Assembly: GCF_013387495.1 (NCBI RefSeq)
Contig: NZ_JABZEE010000029.1
Coordinates: forward strand, 1 to 64,000
Direction of reading: 5' to 3'
Source of the DNA: Streptomyces sp. PKU-EA00015
Lineage (GTDB): Bacteria > Actinomycetota > Actinomycetes > Streptomycetales > Streptomycetaceae
DNA: 64,000 bases
The position numbers and the translations under genes are program-made. The notes beneath the pieces are model-generated. The model was not told the DNA's origin. It saw only the letters and a program-made list of their open reading frames with translations, and did no database searches. Below, piece by piece: positions 20,115 through 27,659 of this stretch (its first letter is position 1; each line of letters begins with the position of its first letter).

Positions 20115-21506
20115 TCAGGCCTCGGACTTCTCGTCGCCCTCGGCGTCACCCTCGACGACGGCCTCGACCGTCTCGGCGGCGGCCTCGGTCTCGTCCTCGT
20201 CCTCCAGGTCGACGACCTCACCGTTGGTGTCGGTGACCGTGGCGGCCTCGACGACGACGGCCAGCGCCTTGCCGCGGGCGACCTCGCCGACGAGCATCGG
20301 CACCTGGCCGCCCTCGACGACGGCCTGGGCGAACTGGTCGGGGCTCATGCCGGAGGAGGCAGCGCGCCGCATGAGGTGCTCGGTGAGCTCCTCCTGGTTG
20401 ACGTTGAGCTTCTCCCGGTTGACCAGCTCGTCCAGGACGAACTGCGTCTTGATGCCCTTGACCGCCTGCTCCTTGGTCTCGGCGTCGAACTCCTCGGCGG
20501 TCTTGCCCTGGATCTCCAGGTACTTGTCGAGGGTCAGACCCATCTGACCGAGCTGGTGGTGCTCGAGGTTGTGCTTACGGGTGTTGATCTCGTCCTCGAG
20601 CAGCTTCTCGGGGACCGGGACCTCGACCAGCTCGAGCAGCTTCTCCAGGACGCGCTCCTGAGCCTGCGTGGCCTGGTCGTACTGCTTCATGTTCTCGAGG
20701 CGCTTGCGGCTGTCCGCCTTCAGCTCCTCGAGGGTGTCGAACTCGCTCGCCATCTGCGCGAAGTCGTCGTCGAGCTCGGGGAGCTCACGGGCGGCGACGG
20801 CGGTGACCTTCACGGTGACCTCGGCGTCCTTGCCCTCGGCGGAGCCGCCCTTCAGCTGCGAGGTGAAGGTGGCCTCGCCGCCGGCCTCCAGGCCGGTGAC
20901 GGCCTCGTCGATGCCGTCGAGGAGCTCGCCGGAACCGATGGTGTACGACACGCCGTTCGCGACACCGTCGGGAAGCACCTCGCCGTCGACCTTGGCCTCG
21001 AGGTCGATCGTGACGACGTCGCCCTCGGCGGCGGCGCGCTCGACCGAGTTGGTGGAGGCGAAGCGCTCGCGCAGCTGCTCCACCGACTTCTCGACGTCCT
21101 CGTCGGTGACCTCGACGGCGTCGACGGTGACCTCGATGCCGGAGTAGTCCGGGATCTCGATGGTCGGGCGGACGTCCACCTCGGCGGTGAAGTTCAGCGT
21201 CTCGCCGTCCTTCAGCTCCGTGATGTCGACCTCGGGCTGGCCGAGCGGGTTGATCTCGGCCTCGTTGACCGCCTCGGTGTAGAACTTCGGGAGGGCGTCG
21301 TTGACGGCCTCCTCCAGCACCGCACCCCGGCCGAACCGCTGGTCGATGACCCGGGCCGGGATCTTGCCCTTGCGGAAGCCCTTGACCGTGACCTGCTGGT
21401 TGATCTTCTTGTACGCCGCGTCGAGGCTGGCCTTGAGCTCCTCGAAGGGCACCTCGACAGTGAGCCGAACCCGGGTCGGGTTCAGGGTCTCCACGGCGCT
21501 CTTCAC
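20115..21506 (-). CDS. tig: Trigger factor chaperone
   Basis: 463 aa from the GTG at 21506 (MKSAVETLNP), 8 bp after AAGGAG. The ribosome-docking signature is VKGFRKGKIPARVIDQRFG (about 43-62). The FKBP-type PPIase domain follows (about 150-240, GDVVTIDLEAKVDG), then the helical C-terminal chaperone arms. The tail (about 430-463) is strongly acidic (DLEDEDETEAAAETVE), as usual in Streptomyces. It binds nascent chains at the ribosomal exit. It lies directly upstream of clpP1P2-clpX, the conserved tig-clpP-clpX order. Confidence 0.96.
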   Translation of the reverse strand: MKSAVETLNPTRVRLTVEVPFEELKASLDAAYKKINQQVTVKGFRKGKIPARVIDQRFGRGAVLEEAVNDALPKFYTEAVNEAEINPLGQPEVDITELKDGETLNFTAEVDVRPTIEIPDYSGIEVTVDAVEVTDEDVEKSVEQLRERFASTNSVERAAAEGDVVTIDLEAKVDGEVLPDGVANGVSYTIGSGELLDGIDEAVTGLEAGGEATFTSQLKGGSAEGKDAEVTVKVTAVAARELPELDDDFAQMASEFDTLEELKADSRKRLENMKQYDQATQAQERVLEKLLELVEVPVPEKLLEDEINTRKHNLEHHQLGQMGLTLDKYLEIQGKTAEEFDAETKEQAVKGIKTQFVLDELVNREKLNVNQEELTEHLMRRAASSGMSPDQFAQAVVEGGQVPMLVGEVARGKALAVVVEAATVTDTNGEVVDLEDEDETEAAAETVEAVVEGDAEGDEKSEA

Positions 21507-21653
21507 GGTTCGGTCTCCTTGGTGGCTGACTTCTTGGGGTTCGCTGACGCTGCGATTCAGCGGTTCAGCGCATCGGGCCCGGTACATCAGACACACGGGC
21601 ACGCAGCTTGCATAGTAACGGCAAGCAGGAGGAGCCTCACAACGTGATCTTGC

Positions 21654-21730
21654 TGGTCGGGGTGGCCGGATTCGAACCGACGACCTTCCGCTCCCAAAGC
21701 GGACGCGCTACCAAGCTGCGCCACACCCCG
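21654..21730 (-). tRNA. tRNA-Pro(TGG)
   Basis: Minus-strand cloverleaf of 77 nt with CCA encoded (21654-21656). The acceptor CGGGGTG pairs with CACCCCG. The anticodon loop TTTGGGA gives TGG, and the T loop is GGTTCGAATCC. It lies between tig and the divergent tRNA-Gly gene. Confidence 0.96.
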
Positions 21731-21885
21731 TCGGTGCGAACCGTAGGGTACATGCCCCGGGGCCGGTGGGCCGGTCCGTTTCCGGGGCGTCTTCGGCGGT
21801 GCGCGGAATGGGGTGTGCACCCGGCGGCAGGGACCCGCTACGATGCTCTACGTGCCGCACGGTCGTGACCTGCGGCGCGGTCCGT

Positions 21886-21956
21886 GCGGGCGTAGCTCAA
21901 TGGTAGAGCCCTAGTCTTCCAAACTAGCTACGCGGGTTCGATTCCCGTCGCCCGCT
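21886..21956 (+). tRNA. tRNA-Gly(TCC), element insertion site
   Basis: 71-nt cloverleaf without encoded CCA. The acceptor GCGGGCG pairs with CGCCCGC (21949-21955). The anticodon loop CTTCCAA gives TCC. From the anticodon stem onwards (21914-21958) the sequence is identical to attR at 28218-28262, so the 3' half now present was supplied by the integrated element and the gene remains intact. Confidence 0.97.
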
Positions 21957-21958
21957 CT
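21914..21958. repeat. attL (45-bp core repeat)
   Basis: Direct repeat starting GTCTTCCAAACTAG and ending GCCCGCTCT, identical over 45 bp to 28218-28262. It covers the tRNA-Gly anticodon arm to the 3' end, a classic tyrosine-integrase attachment site. Confidence 0.95.
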
Positions 21959-21965
21959 CAACGGC

Positions 21966-22006
21966 TCAGGGCCAGGTCGGAGGTTCGTCCTCCAGCCTGG
22001 CCCTGA
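21966..22006. terminator. Hairpin between tRNA-Gly and integrase gene
   Basis: TCAGGGCCAGG at 21966-21976 pairs with CCTGGCCCTGA at 21996-22006. The stem extends through GGAGG/CCTCC to a TTCG tetraloop. It is just after the tRNA and 25 bp beyond the convergent integrase stop, so it may terminate both. Confidence 0.7.
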
Positions 22007-22030
22007 TGCGTTTCGGATCTTCGTTTCCGC

Positions 22031-23170
22031 CTACGTGCCCGCTGCGTGCCCGTTCGGATCGGGATCTTGCTTCCGGGCCTGCTCCACGACCGCGCTCACG
22101 GCCTGGCCGATCAGCCGTTCCCGCTCGGCCGTCGCGTGCTGGTAGATCAGCGCGGCACGGGCGGTGCTGTGGCCCATCCTGGTCATCAGCTCACGCGTGC
22201 TGGCGCCGGTCGCGGCAGCGAGGGTGTTCCCCGTGTGGCGGAGATCATGAAAGTGCAGGCCCTTGATCCCGACCTGATCGCACGCCTTGCGCCACAGCTT
22301 GCCGAAGTGGTTCCGGCGCGGCGTGGCTTTCTTCGCTCCGATGAAGACTCGGCCGTCCGGCCCAGGCTCGGCGTATACAGCGAGATGCGTAGCAAGATCG
22401 GTCACGATCACGGCCGGGATCGCCACCGTGCGCTTGCCCGCCACGCTCTTGGGTTCCTTCACCAGCCGTTTGCCGCTGTGGAGTTCAGCCACGTTCCGGC
22501 GCACCCTTAAGGTTCCCGAGTCGAGGTCGATGTCACGACGGGACAGCCCGATTAGCTCACCCCAGCGAAGCCCTGTGAAGGCCGCCAGGAGGACGAGAGC
22601 GCGATACCGGGGCTGGATGGCCCCGGCGAGCTCGTAAACCTCCTGGACGGTCGCTGTGGGTCGCTCGGGAGTGGGAGCGACGCTTGCGCCCTTGACCCGA
22701 CAGGGGTTGCGCCGGATCAACCGGTCTTCCACGGCGGTCATGAGCACGGCGCGCAGGAGCGCGTACGACTTGGCCACCGAGGAAGCGCCGGCGCCCGCGT
22801 CCAGACGAGCGACCCGCCAGGCCCGGACCATCGCCGGGGTGATGTCGCCCAGGGCGACGCGGCCGAAGGTCGGCGCGAGGTGATTCCGCAGGAGCGACCG
22901 GTACAGGTCAGCCGTCGACGCGCTGATGCCCCGCTCGGTGATCCAGGTCGCGGCGTACGAACCGAAGGGCACCTTGGAGGCGTCAGGGTCTGTCCAGTCC
23001 CCGGCGCGCAGCTCGGCTTGGCGATCGGCGAGCCAGTCATCCGCTTCGCGCTTCGTGCGGAAGGTGTGCGGCGCCGGGCGGTCGATGCCGTCAGGTGCCA
23101 GGTAGCGAGCCTGATAGCGCCCGGAAGGCAGCTTGCGGACACGGCCGAAGGACCGCTTCTTGGCTGCCAT
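22031..23170 (-). CDS. int: Tyrosine-family site-specific integrase
   Basis: 379 aa. There is an N-terminal arm-binding type domain (about 1-60, RYQARYLAPDGIDR), a SAM-like core-binding domain (about 65-160), and a catalytic domain (about 175-355) with Arg202 (TGLRWGEL), Lys241 region, His308-xx-Arg311 (FHDLRHTG), His334 (GHSTARAALIYQ) and the nucleophile Tyr343. It integrates the element into tRNA-Gly. Its 3' end lies 73 bp from attL, as typical. The ATG overlaps the xis stop (TGATG), so it is made from the rep-xis-int transcript. The C-terminal codons contain two CGTGCCC motifs that also occur near attR. Confidence 0.96.
   Translation of the reverse strand: MAAKKRSFGRVRKLPSGRYQARYLAPDGIDRPAPHTFRTKREADDWLADRQAELRAGDWTDPDASKVPFGSYAATWITERGISASTADLYRSLLRNHLAPTFGRVALGDITPAMVRAWRVARLDAGAGASSVAKSYALLRAVLMTAVEDRLIRRNPCRVKGASVAPTPERPTATVQEVYELAGAIQPRYRALVLLAAFTGLRWGELIGLSRRDIDLDSGTLRVRRNVAELHSGKRLVKEPKSVAGKRTVAIPAVIVTDLATHLAVYAEPGPDGRVFIGAKKATPRRNHFGKLWRKACDQVGIKGLHFHDLRHTGNTLAAATGASTRELMTRMGHSTARAALIYQHATAERERLIGQAVSAVVEQARKQDPDPNGHAAGT
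22034..22052. repeat. Candidate integrase arm-type site, left pair
   Basis: Two CGTGCCC copies starting at 22034 and 22045 (11 bp apart) inside the end of int. The same pair with the same spacing lies near attR, in the same orientation. Confidence 0.5.
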
Positions 23171-23370
23171 CAGGCCACGCTCCGCAGCTGTCGGGCGGAC
23201 GGCGCAACCGTGTTGGCCTCGATGTACGCCACGATCGCCCGTTCGGGGATGCGGACGTGTCGGCCGACCTTGACGAAGGTGATTCGGCGTTCCTCGATGA
23301 GCCGCCGAGGGAACCGGACGGTGGTGCCGAGGAGTTCGGCGACCTGGTCAACGGTGAGCAGTCGGTCCAT
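23170..23370 (-). CDS. xis: Excisionase, MerR/HTH_17-type
   Basis: 66 aa. It has the compact winged helix seen in AICE excisionases: LTVDQVAELLGTTVRFPRRLIEERRI then FVKVGRHVRIPERAIVAYIEAN. It bends attachment-site DNA and directs the integrase toward excision. The ATG is 2 bp after the rep stop and follows GGGGGAG. Its TGA overlaps the int ATG by one base. The frame is open far upstream because it lies opposite rep in another frame, but only this start gives an Xis-like protein. Confidence 0.92.
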   Translation of the reverse strand: MDRLLTVDQVAELLGTTVRFPRRLIEERRITFVKVGRHVRIPERAIVAYIEANTVAPSARQLRSVA

Positions 23371-23372
23371 GG

Positions 23373-24797
23373 TCACCACTCCCCCGTGGTGTCGAAGTCG
23401 TCCAGTTCGGGGCGGAGCTCCCGCGCGAGTTGTCGGTCTTGCTTGATGTCGTTGGCGATGGATTGGGCGAGCCAGGATTCGCCGGGGGTGTGGCCGTGCC
23501 CGGCGTAGGTCCAGTGGGCGAGCACGAGCGTGGAGCCCTCCGTGTCGTCGAGGTCTTCGGGGAGTCCGCGGGCTTGGCGTTCCTGTCGGGCGCGGTAGTC
23601 GGCGCGGACCTGGCGGAGTGCGCCGAGGGTGGTGGAGTAGCGGCGGGACTTGGTGGAGAAGTGGCCGCGGAAGCCGAGCATGTGCGACCAGCGGGCCAGC
23701 AGCCGATCGGGATAGTCGCTGTCCAGGGCCCAGCAGGCTTCGATGAGCCGCCTGGTGTGAGCGGGCAGGCCGAGGCGGTCCAGCTCGCCGAGTTCGACGA
23801 TCCGGCGGTCGACCGTTCCGGTGGTCTCGGCGGCTTTGGTGGCGTACTTGGCCACGTAGGCGGCAACGGCCTGTTCGGTCAGGTCCTCGTGTCCGAGCGC
23901 GCCGATGGGCTGGACGTCGACCTGGGTTCCCCAGCGCAGTTCCCGTTCCGGAGAAGTGCCGGCGGGCGGGACCACGACCACGACACGGGCGGCAGCGACC
24001 CGGATCGCGTCGTCCACGAGCGGGACGGTGGCCCAGGCCGGGGGCGGCGAGTCGGGCCCATCCGGACCGTCGAGGCGTACGACGGCGTGGAAGTGCACGG
24101 CACCGCGCTTTTGGAACTCGGCGACCTTGCCGAACGAAACCCGGCAGGCATCCGACAGCGCACGCTGGGAGAGGCCCGCGCGGGCGGCGATCTCCCGGCG
24201 CAGGTAGATGGTGAACCGCTGCCAGAGCTGCCCGGCGTGGTTGTTCCACAGCACGGCGGCGGCGTAGTCGTAGCGGTCCGGGTTCAGCGCCGCGCCCAGG
24301 GCGGGGTCGTCGTCCTGATGGACGAGGCCGCAGCGGCAGCGCCCGGAGGCCGGGCGGTTGTGGACTGGGCCGAACGACGGGGCGGTGAGGGTGGCGAAGA
24401 CACGGGGGTGGTCCCGCACGGTGGCGGGCACGTCCTTGCGCTCATCCCCGGTGATCCCGGCGCGGATCAGGTGGTAGGTGTCCCCCGCATACGTCCAGGC
24501 GCACGACGGGCAGCGCGACGCACGGCGGTTGCCGCAGGCAACCCGTAACCGTCCACCCGGCTCGGCCTGAGTGGAGTAGGAGTACAGGGTCTCCGAGGTC
24601 TTGCGGTCCTTGGTGATCGTCCAGCCCTGGAGGTGGATCGGATCCGAGCAGCCGCCCGTGCGCCGGATCTGCTCGCGCCAGCGGTCGAAGCCGGGGGTGT
24701 TGGCGACGCGGAGCAGGTCGGCCACAGTGATCGGGCTTTGACCCACGGCCGCAGCCACGTCAGCGACGGCGGCCGAGGGAACGGGGAAGTGGGTCAC
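23373..24797 (-). CDS. RepSA-type rolling-circle replication initiator (HUH)
   Basis: 474 aa from the GTG at 24797, close to the pSAM2 RepSA length. It has a Cys cluster CGNRRASRCPSC (about 88-99), a second Cys/His group SGRCRCGLVH (about 151-160), the HUH motif His-Phe-His at 235-237 (GAVHFHAVV), and a Tyr-containing motif AAYVAKYATK (Tyr314/Tyr318). These are the nicking-ligation residues of rolling-circle initiators. It would nick the element origin after excision. Its start overlaps the stop of the upstream Cys-motif gene in GTGA, so translation is coupled. Family naming rests on these motifs and on the position beside xis and int. Confidence 0.88.
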   Translation of the reverse strand: MTHFPVPSAAVADVAAAVGQSPITVADLLRVANTPGFDRWREQIRRTGGCSDPIHLQGWTITKDRKTSETLYSYSTQAEPGGRLRVACGNRRASRCPSCAWTYAGDTYHLIRAGITGDERKDVPATVRDHPRVFATLTAPSFGPVHNRPASGRCRCGLVHQDDDPALGAALNPDRYDYAAAVLWNNHAGQLWQRFTIYLRREIAARAGLSQRALSDACRVSFGKVAEFQKRGAVHFHAVVRLDGPDGPDSPPPAWATVPLVDDAIRVAAARVVVVVPPAGTSPERELRWGTQVDVQPIGALGHEDLTEQAVAAYVAKYATKAAETTGTVDRRIVELGELDRLGLPAHTRRLIEACWALDSDYPDRLLARWSHMLGFRGHFSTKSRRYSTTLGALRQVRADYRARQERQARGLPEDLDDTEGSTLVLAHWTYAGHGHTPGESWLAQSIANDIKQDRQLARELRPELDDFDTTGEW

Positions 24798-25342
24798 GCG
24801 ATCACCGCCGGACGCTGCGGCAAACCGGCGCCACGCGGGTTGTCGACCGGGCAGCTGATGTAGCCCGCCATGGTCGGGTCCTCCGGGTCGCAGCTGTCCG
24901 CGATCCAACCGGTACCGGCGCACAGGCAACCGCCCTCGACCTGAGGACCCCGGTCCTTCGCGGCCTGCGACATGGGGATGTCCGTCTTGACCGTGAACAG
25001 CGTCGCGGTCGTCTCAGCCTTGGAGAAGCGGCGGGCGCTGGGGAACCGTCGCTTCTGCGCACGGCTCTGGTCGGCGGTGGCGAGGTCGGCCAGCCACAGG
25101 AGCCGGTAGCCGAAGGCGACGGCGGCCAGGCGGTGCACCTCACGGAGGCCCAGACGGGCGGCCCCCTGGATAATCCAGCCGTGCACCATCGCGTCGTCGT
25201 CCCGACGCATCCGGAAGGCCGTGGGCATGTCGGAGGCGTAGAGCGCCACAGCACGTTCCTGGTTCGACAGCTCCGAGACAGAAACGGTCTCGACCGGCGG
25301 CAGCGCGGACACGGGGTGCGCAGCAACGAGCGTCGCGGGCAT
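24794..25342 (-). CDS. Element protein with C-terminal Cys motif, coupled to Rep
   Basis: 182 aa from the ATG at 25342, preceded by AAGGGAG; a TTG six codons earlier is possible but lacks a ribosome site. The first 110 residues are mostly helical (ERAVALYASDMPTAFRMRR, LGLREVHRLAAVAFGYRLLWLADLAT). The C-terminal 45 residues have CLCAGTGWIADSC and ISCPVDN, a spacing that could bind zinc or form a small ribbon. I do not recognise the family. As first gene of the operon and translationally coupled to rep, it probably helps or controls replication. It is not a membrane protein, so it is unlike the Spd or DUF2637 proteins often found here. Confidence 0.8.
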   Translation of the reverse strand: MPATLVAAHPVSALPPVETVSVSELSNQERAVALYASDMPTAFRMRRDDDAMVHGWIIQGAARLGLREVHRLAAVAFGYRLLWLADLATADQSRAQKRRFPSARRFSKAETTATLFTVKTDIPMSQAAKDRGPQVEGGCLCAGTGWIADSCDPEDPTMAGYISCPVDNPRGAGLPQRPAVIA

Positions 25343-25440
25343 GATGGAAGCTCCCTTCAAGGGACGAAGGAGGGCGGCGGACTGCTTGGCGGTAGATGCG
25401 TCGCCCTCCGGGTTTTGCGGCCGATGGAAGCCGCATGACC

Positions 25441-25500
25441 TAGCTTGCTATAGAGCAGAGTAGAGCACAAGACGTAGCGCGCCATAGGCTGTGCTATGTC
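25441..25500. promoter_or_regulatory. AT-richer divergent promoter region with repeats
   Basis: The 181 bp between the minus-strand rep operon and the plus-strand GntR-type gene contain a locally AT-rich stretch with two direct copies of TAGAGCA (25451 and 25461, one helical turn apart). These overlap the near-palindrome GCTATAGAGC (25447-25456). An inverted copy GTGCTAT lies at 25491-25497. This is the likely operator and promoter zone of the element's repressor. Confidence 0.5.
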
Positions 25501-25523
25501 GCGCCAGTCGGTACGCTCGCCGC

Positions 25524-25889
25524 ATGACGGTTGAAGCCCACGACCCCAGGCCGAAGAAGGTCCAGATCGCCGACGCCTTGCGCGAGGAGGTCGCGGCACT
25601 CCCAGCGGGGTACCGGCTCGCTTCACTGCGGGAGCTGGCGGAGCGGTTCAAGGTCACCACCGTGACCGTGGGCAACGCGCTCAAGGTGCTTGCCGATGAA
25701 GGCGTGATTGTCTCGGTGCCGACGCGGGGGTACTTCGTACAGTCCCCAAAGGGCACGGGAGAGGCCGGGCAGGACGCCAGCGGGCCAGTTAACCGAGACG
25801 AGATCAACGCTATCCACTCCGAGATTCAGCAACTTGCCGCCCGAGTGGCCGAGTTGGAGAAGCGCGCCCAGTCCCCGAGCAGTGCCTGA
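25524..25889 (+). CDS. Short GntR-type regulator (winged helix plus coiled coil)
   Basis: 121 aa from the ATG at 25524 (MTVEAHDPRP). A GntR-type winged helix occupies about 8-75 (KKVQIADALREEV, SLRELAERFKVTTVTVGNAL, VIVSVPTRGYFV). A short heptad-like helix follows (INAIHSEIQQLAARVAELEKR). It lacks the large effector-binding domain (UTRA or FCD) of ordinary GntR proteins, so it probably works as a coiled-coil dimer without ligand. KorSA of pSAM2, also GntR-type, represses replication and transfer; a similar role over the divergent rep operon is inferred. Confidence 0.85.
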   Translation: MTVEAHDPRPKKVQIADALREEVAALPAGYRLASLRELAERFKVTTVTVGNALKVLADEGVIVSVPTRGYFVQSPKGTGEAGQDASGPVNRDEINAIHSEIQQLAARVAELEKRAQSPSSA

Positions 25890-25926
25890 CAGTGATCCAC
25901 CATGCGGGCGGCGCGACTGGCTAACT

Positions 25927-25990
25927 AGGGACAGGCGTGGTGTCACTGGGGGACAGCCTTGGTGCCAACCCCCTGTCACCCCCGTGTCAC
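25927..25990 (+). promoter_or_regulatory. Repeat cluster upstream of the XRE/TPR gene
   Basis: Two 15-bp direct repeats of the form GGGACAG-N3-TGGTG begin at 25927 and 25949 (22-bp period). TGTCAC occurs three times, at 25940, 25973 and 25985. The arrangement looks like a multi-site operator for the gene that starts at 26044. Confidence 0.5.
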
Positions 25991-26043
25991 CAGCTCCCCG
26001 AGTGCCAGACTCGAAGGCAAGCACCCCGACGGGAGGGCAGCAC

Positions 26044-27276
26044 ATGAGCGACGAACGGCCGGCATGGGCGCGACGGATCGCCTCAGAGCGAGAAGCCCGA
26101 CAGTGGTCACAAGCCGAAGTGGTTGCCGCCCTGCGCGCCCATGCTCCGAAGCCACTGCCCGAGGGATCCAGCATGGTCCGCCAGTGGAAGCGGTGGGAGT
26201 CCGGCGAGGTGATGCCGAGCGACTTCTACCAACCGATCATCGCGGCCACCTTCGGAACCGTCACCCATGCGATCTTCCCGGTAGCCGGGCAACGGGACGG
26301 GAACGCGGAAATCGCCGCCGTCAGCGGCATGGAAACGCTGGACATCATCAGCAGGCTTCAGGCGTCCGACGTCGACAACGCCACGCTTGACGCTCTCCGG
26401 ATCACCACCGACCGACTGTGCTCCGAGTACCCGTATCTGCCGAGCGGGCAGCTCGCCGCCGAGGGCAGGCAGTGGCTCAAGCGTGTCGCAGCGCTTCAGT
26501 CCCAGCGGCTCACGCTCGCCCAGCACCGCGAAGTGCTCACCCTGTCCGGCTGGCTCGCACTCCTGATCGGATGCGTCGAGTACGACATGGGAGACCGGGC
26601 CGCAGCCGAGAGCACGCGGAAGGCGGCCCTGTCTTTAGCTCGCGAGTCCGGGAACGCGGAGATCTCCGGTTGGGCCCACGAGATGCGAGCCTGGTTCGCG
26701 CTGACCACCGGCGACTACCGCGGAATCCTCGCGGCGTCCCAGGCCGGGACGGAGTCGGCTCCCTCGCATGGCGTGGCCGTGCAGCTCGCCGCCCAGGAGG
26801 CGAAGGGTTGGGCGCGGCTGGGTGACCGGCGACAGACCGAGGTGGCGTTGGACCGGGGGCGCAAGCTCCTCGAGGGGATGCCGTACCCCGAGAACCTGGA
26901 TCACCACTTTGTGGTGGACCCGGCGAAGTTCGACTTCTACGCGATGGACTGCTACCGGCTGCTCGGAGAGGACCGCTTCGCCGAGAACCTGGCCCACGAG
27001 GTGATCCGGGCGGGCACCGACTTCGACGGGTCCGAGCGATCGCCGATGCGCATGGCGGAGGCGAGGATCACGCTGGGCGTGGTCGCAGCCAGGCAGGGCG
27101 ACTTGGACCAGGCCGTGAACTACGGCGAGTGGGCGCTGAAGGGCGACCGACAGTCCCTGCCGTCTCTGCTCATGGTCAGCCGCGAGCTGGCGGCCATCGT
27201 CAACCGGGACTTCGCCAACGAGTCGACGGGCCGGGAGTACCTGGATCACCTGACCGCGCTCAGTCGCGCCAGCTAG
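26044..27276 (+). CDS. XRE-type HTH regulator with TPR-like C-terminal domain
   Basis: 410 aa from the ATG at 26044 after GGGAGG. The N-terminal helix-turn-helix (about 6-70) reads WARRIASEREARQWSQAEVVAALR and VRQWKRWESGEVMPSDFY. The rest is helical with TPR-like repeats (for example YDMGDRAAAESTRKAALSLARES, LGDRRQTEVALDRGRKLLEG, GVVAARQGDLDQAVNYGEWAL). Such HTH/TPR proteins are frequent in Streptomyces and in plasmids, where the TPR part can sense a peptide or another protein. No peptide gene is obvious next to it. It is transcribed away from the rep operon. Confidence 0.85.
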   Translation: MSDERPAWARRIASEREARQWSQAEVVAALRAHAPKPLPEGSSMVRQWKRWESGEVMPSDFYQPIIAATFGTVTHAIFPVAGQRDGNAEIAAVSGMETLDIISRLQASDVDNATLDALRITTDRLCSEYPYLPSGQLAAEGRQWLKRVAALQSQRLTLAQHREVLTLSGWLALLIGCVEYDMGDRAAAESTRKAALSLARESGNAEISGWAHEMRAWFALTTGDYRGILAASQAGTESAPSHGVAVQLAAQEAKGWARLGDRRQTEVALDRGRKLLEGMPYPENLDHHFVVDPAKFDFYAMDCYRLLGEDRFAENLAHEVIRAGTDFDGSERSPMRMAEARITLGVVAARQGDLDQAVNYGEWALKGDRQSLPSLLMVSRELAAIVNRDFANESTGREYLDHLTALSRAS

Positions 27277-27312
27277 GGGCCTGTTACAGGTTTCTCTACC
27301 TCGATCAAGGCG

Positions 27313-27421
27313 GCTCGCTCCGCTCGCCGCGCGCGGCCCCGGCTCCAGCGCCGGGCCCCGACGCTCCTGTCTCCGCCCCGCTCCGGGCCCCGGCTCCGCC
27401 GGCCGCGCGGCTAGAGCGAGC
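27313..27421. repeat. GC-rich fold-back
   Basis: GCTCGCTC at 27313-27320 pairs with GAGCGAGC at 27414-27421, and CCGCGCGCGGCC (about 27327-27338) can pair with GGCCGCGCGG (27401-27410). The inside has two copies of GCCCCGGCTCC (27336 and about 27388). The whole could form a long imperfect stem on a single strand. Confidence 0.6.
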
Positions 27422-27430
27422 ACACCTGAT

Positions 27431-27600
27431 GCCGTGGACGGTAGCCCGCGGTGGCTGGGGCCGGTCGGCTCCACGGCTTTAGGCAGCCACCATGGGGCGA
27501 GCCTCGAAGATCATGGCCCCAACGTCGTGCTTTACCGGGCAGGTCCACAGACTGCCCGACTCGCCGGAAGCTTACGGGGCCATGATCTCTCGCCCCATGG
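27431..27600. repeat. Interlocked inverted repeats with long bulged stem
   Basis: Pair A is GCCGTGGA 27431-27438 with TCCACGGC 27470-27477. Pair B is GGTGGCTG 27450-27457 with CAGCCACC 27484-27491. A and B interleave, which is pseudoknot topology. Pair C is CCATGGGGCGAG (27490-27501) plus AGATCATGGCCCC (27508-27520) with the exact complement at 27576-27600; the only interruption is a 6-nt bulge at 27502-27507. Inside C is a 7-bp hairpin CGGGCAG/CTGCCCG (27536-27542, 27552-27558). Confidence 0.8.
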
Positions 27601-27659
27601 CAGCTCCCGCCCAAAGCCGCTACACCGACCGCGTGGTGCCGTGCGGCAAGCGGGCAGAT

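Larger units (their letters stand above)
27277..27659. other. Noncoding, strongly structured segment of the element
   Basis: 383 bp between the stops of the convergent XRE/TPR gene and 117-aa gene. I find no credible coding frame. It holds a GC-rich low-complexity fold-back (27313-27421) and a dense set of inverted repeats (27431-27600), described separately. An origin of replication (double- or single-strand), a cis transfer locus or a structured RNA are all possible; none is shown. Confidence 0.75.
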
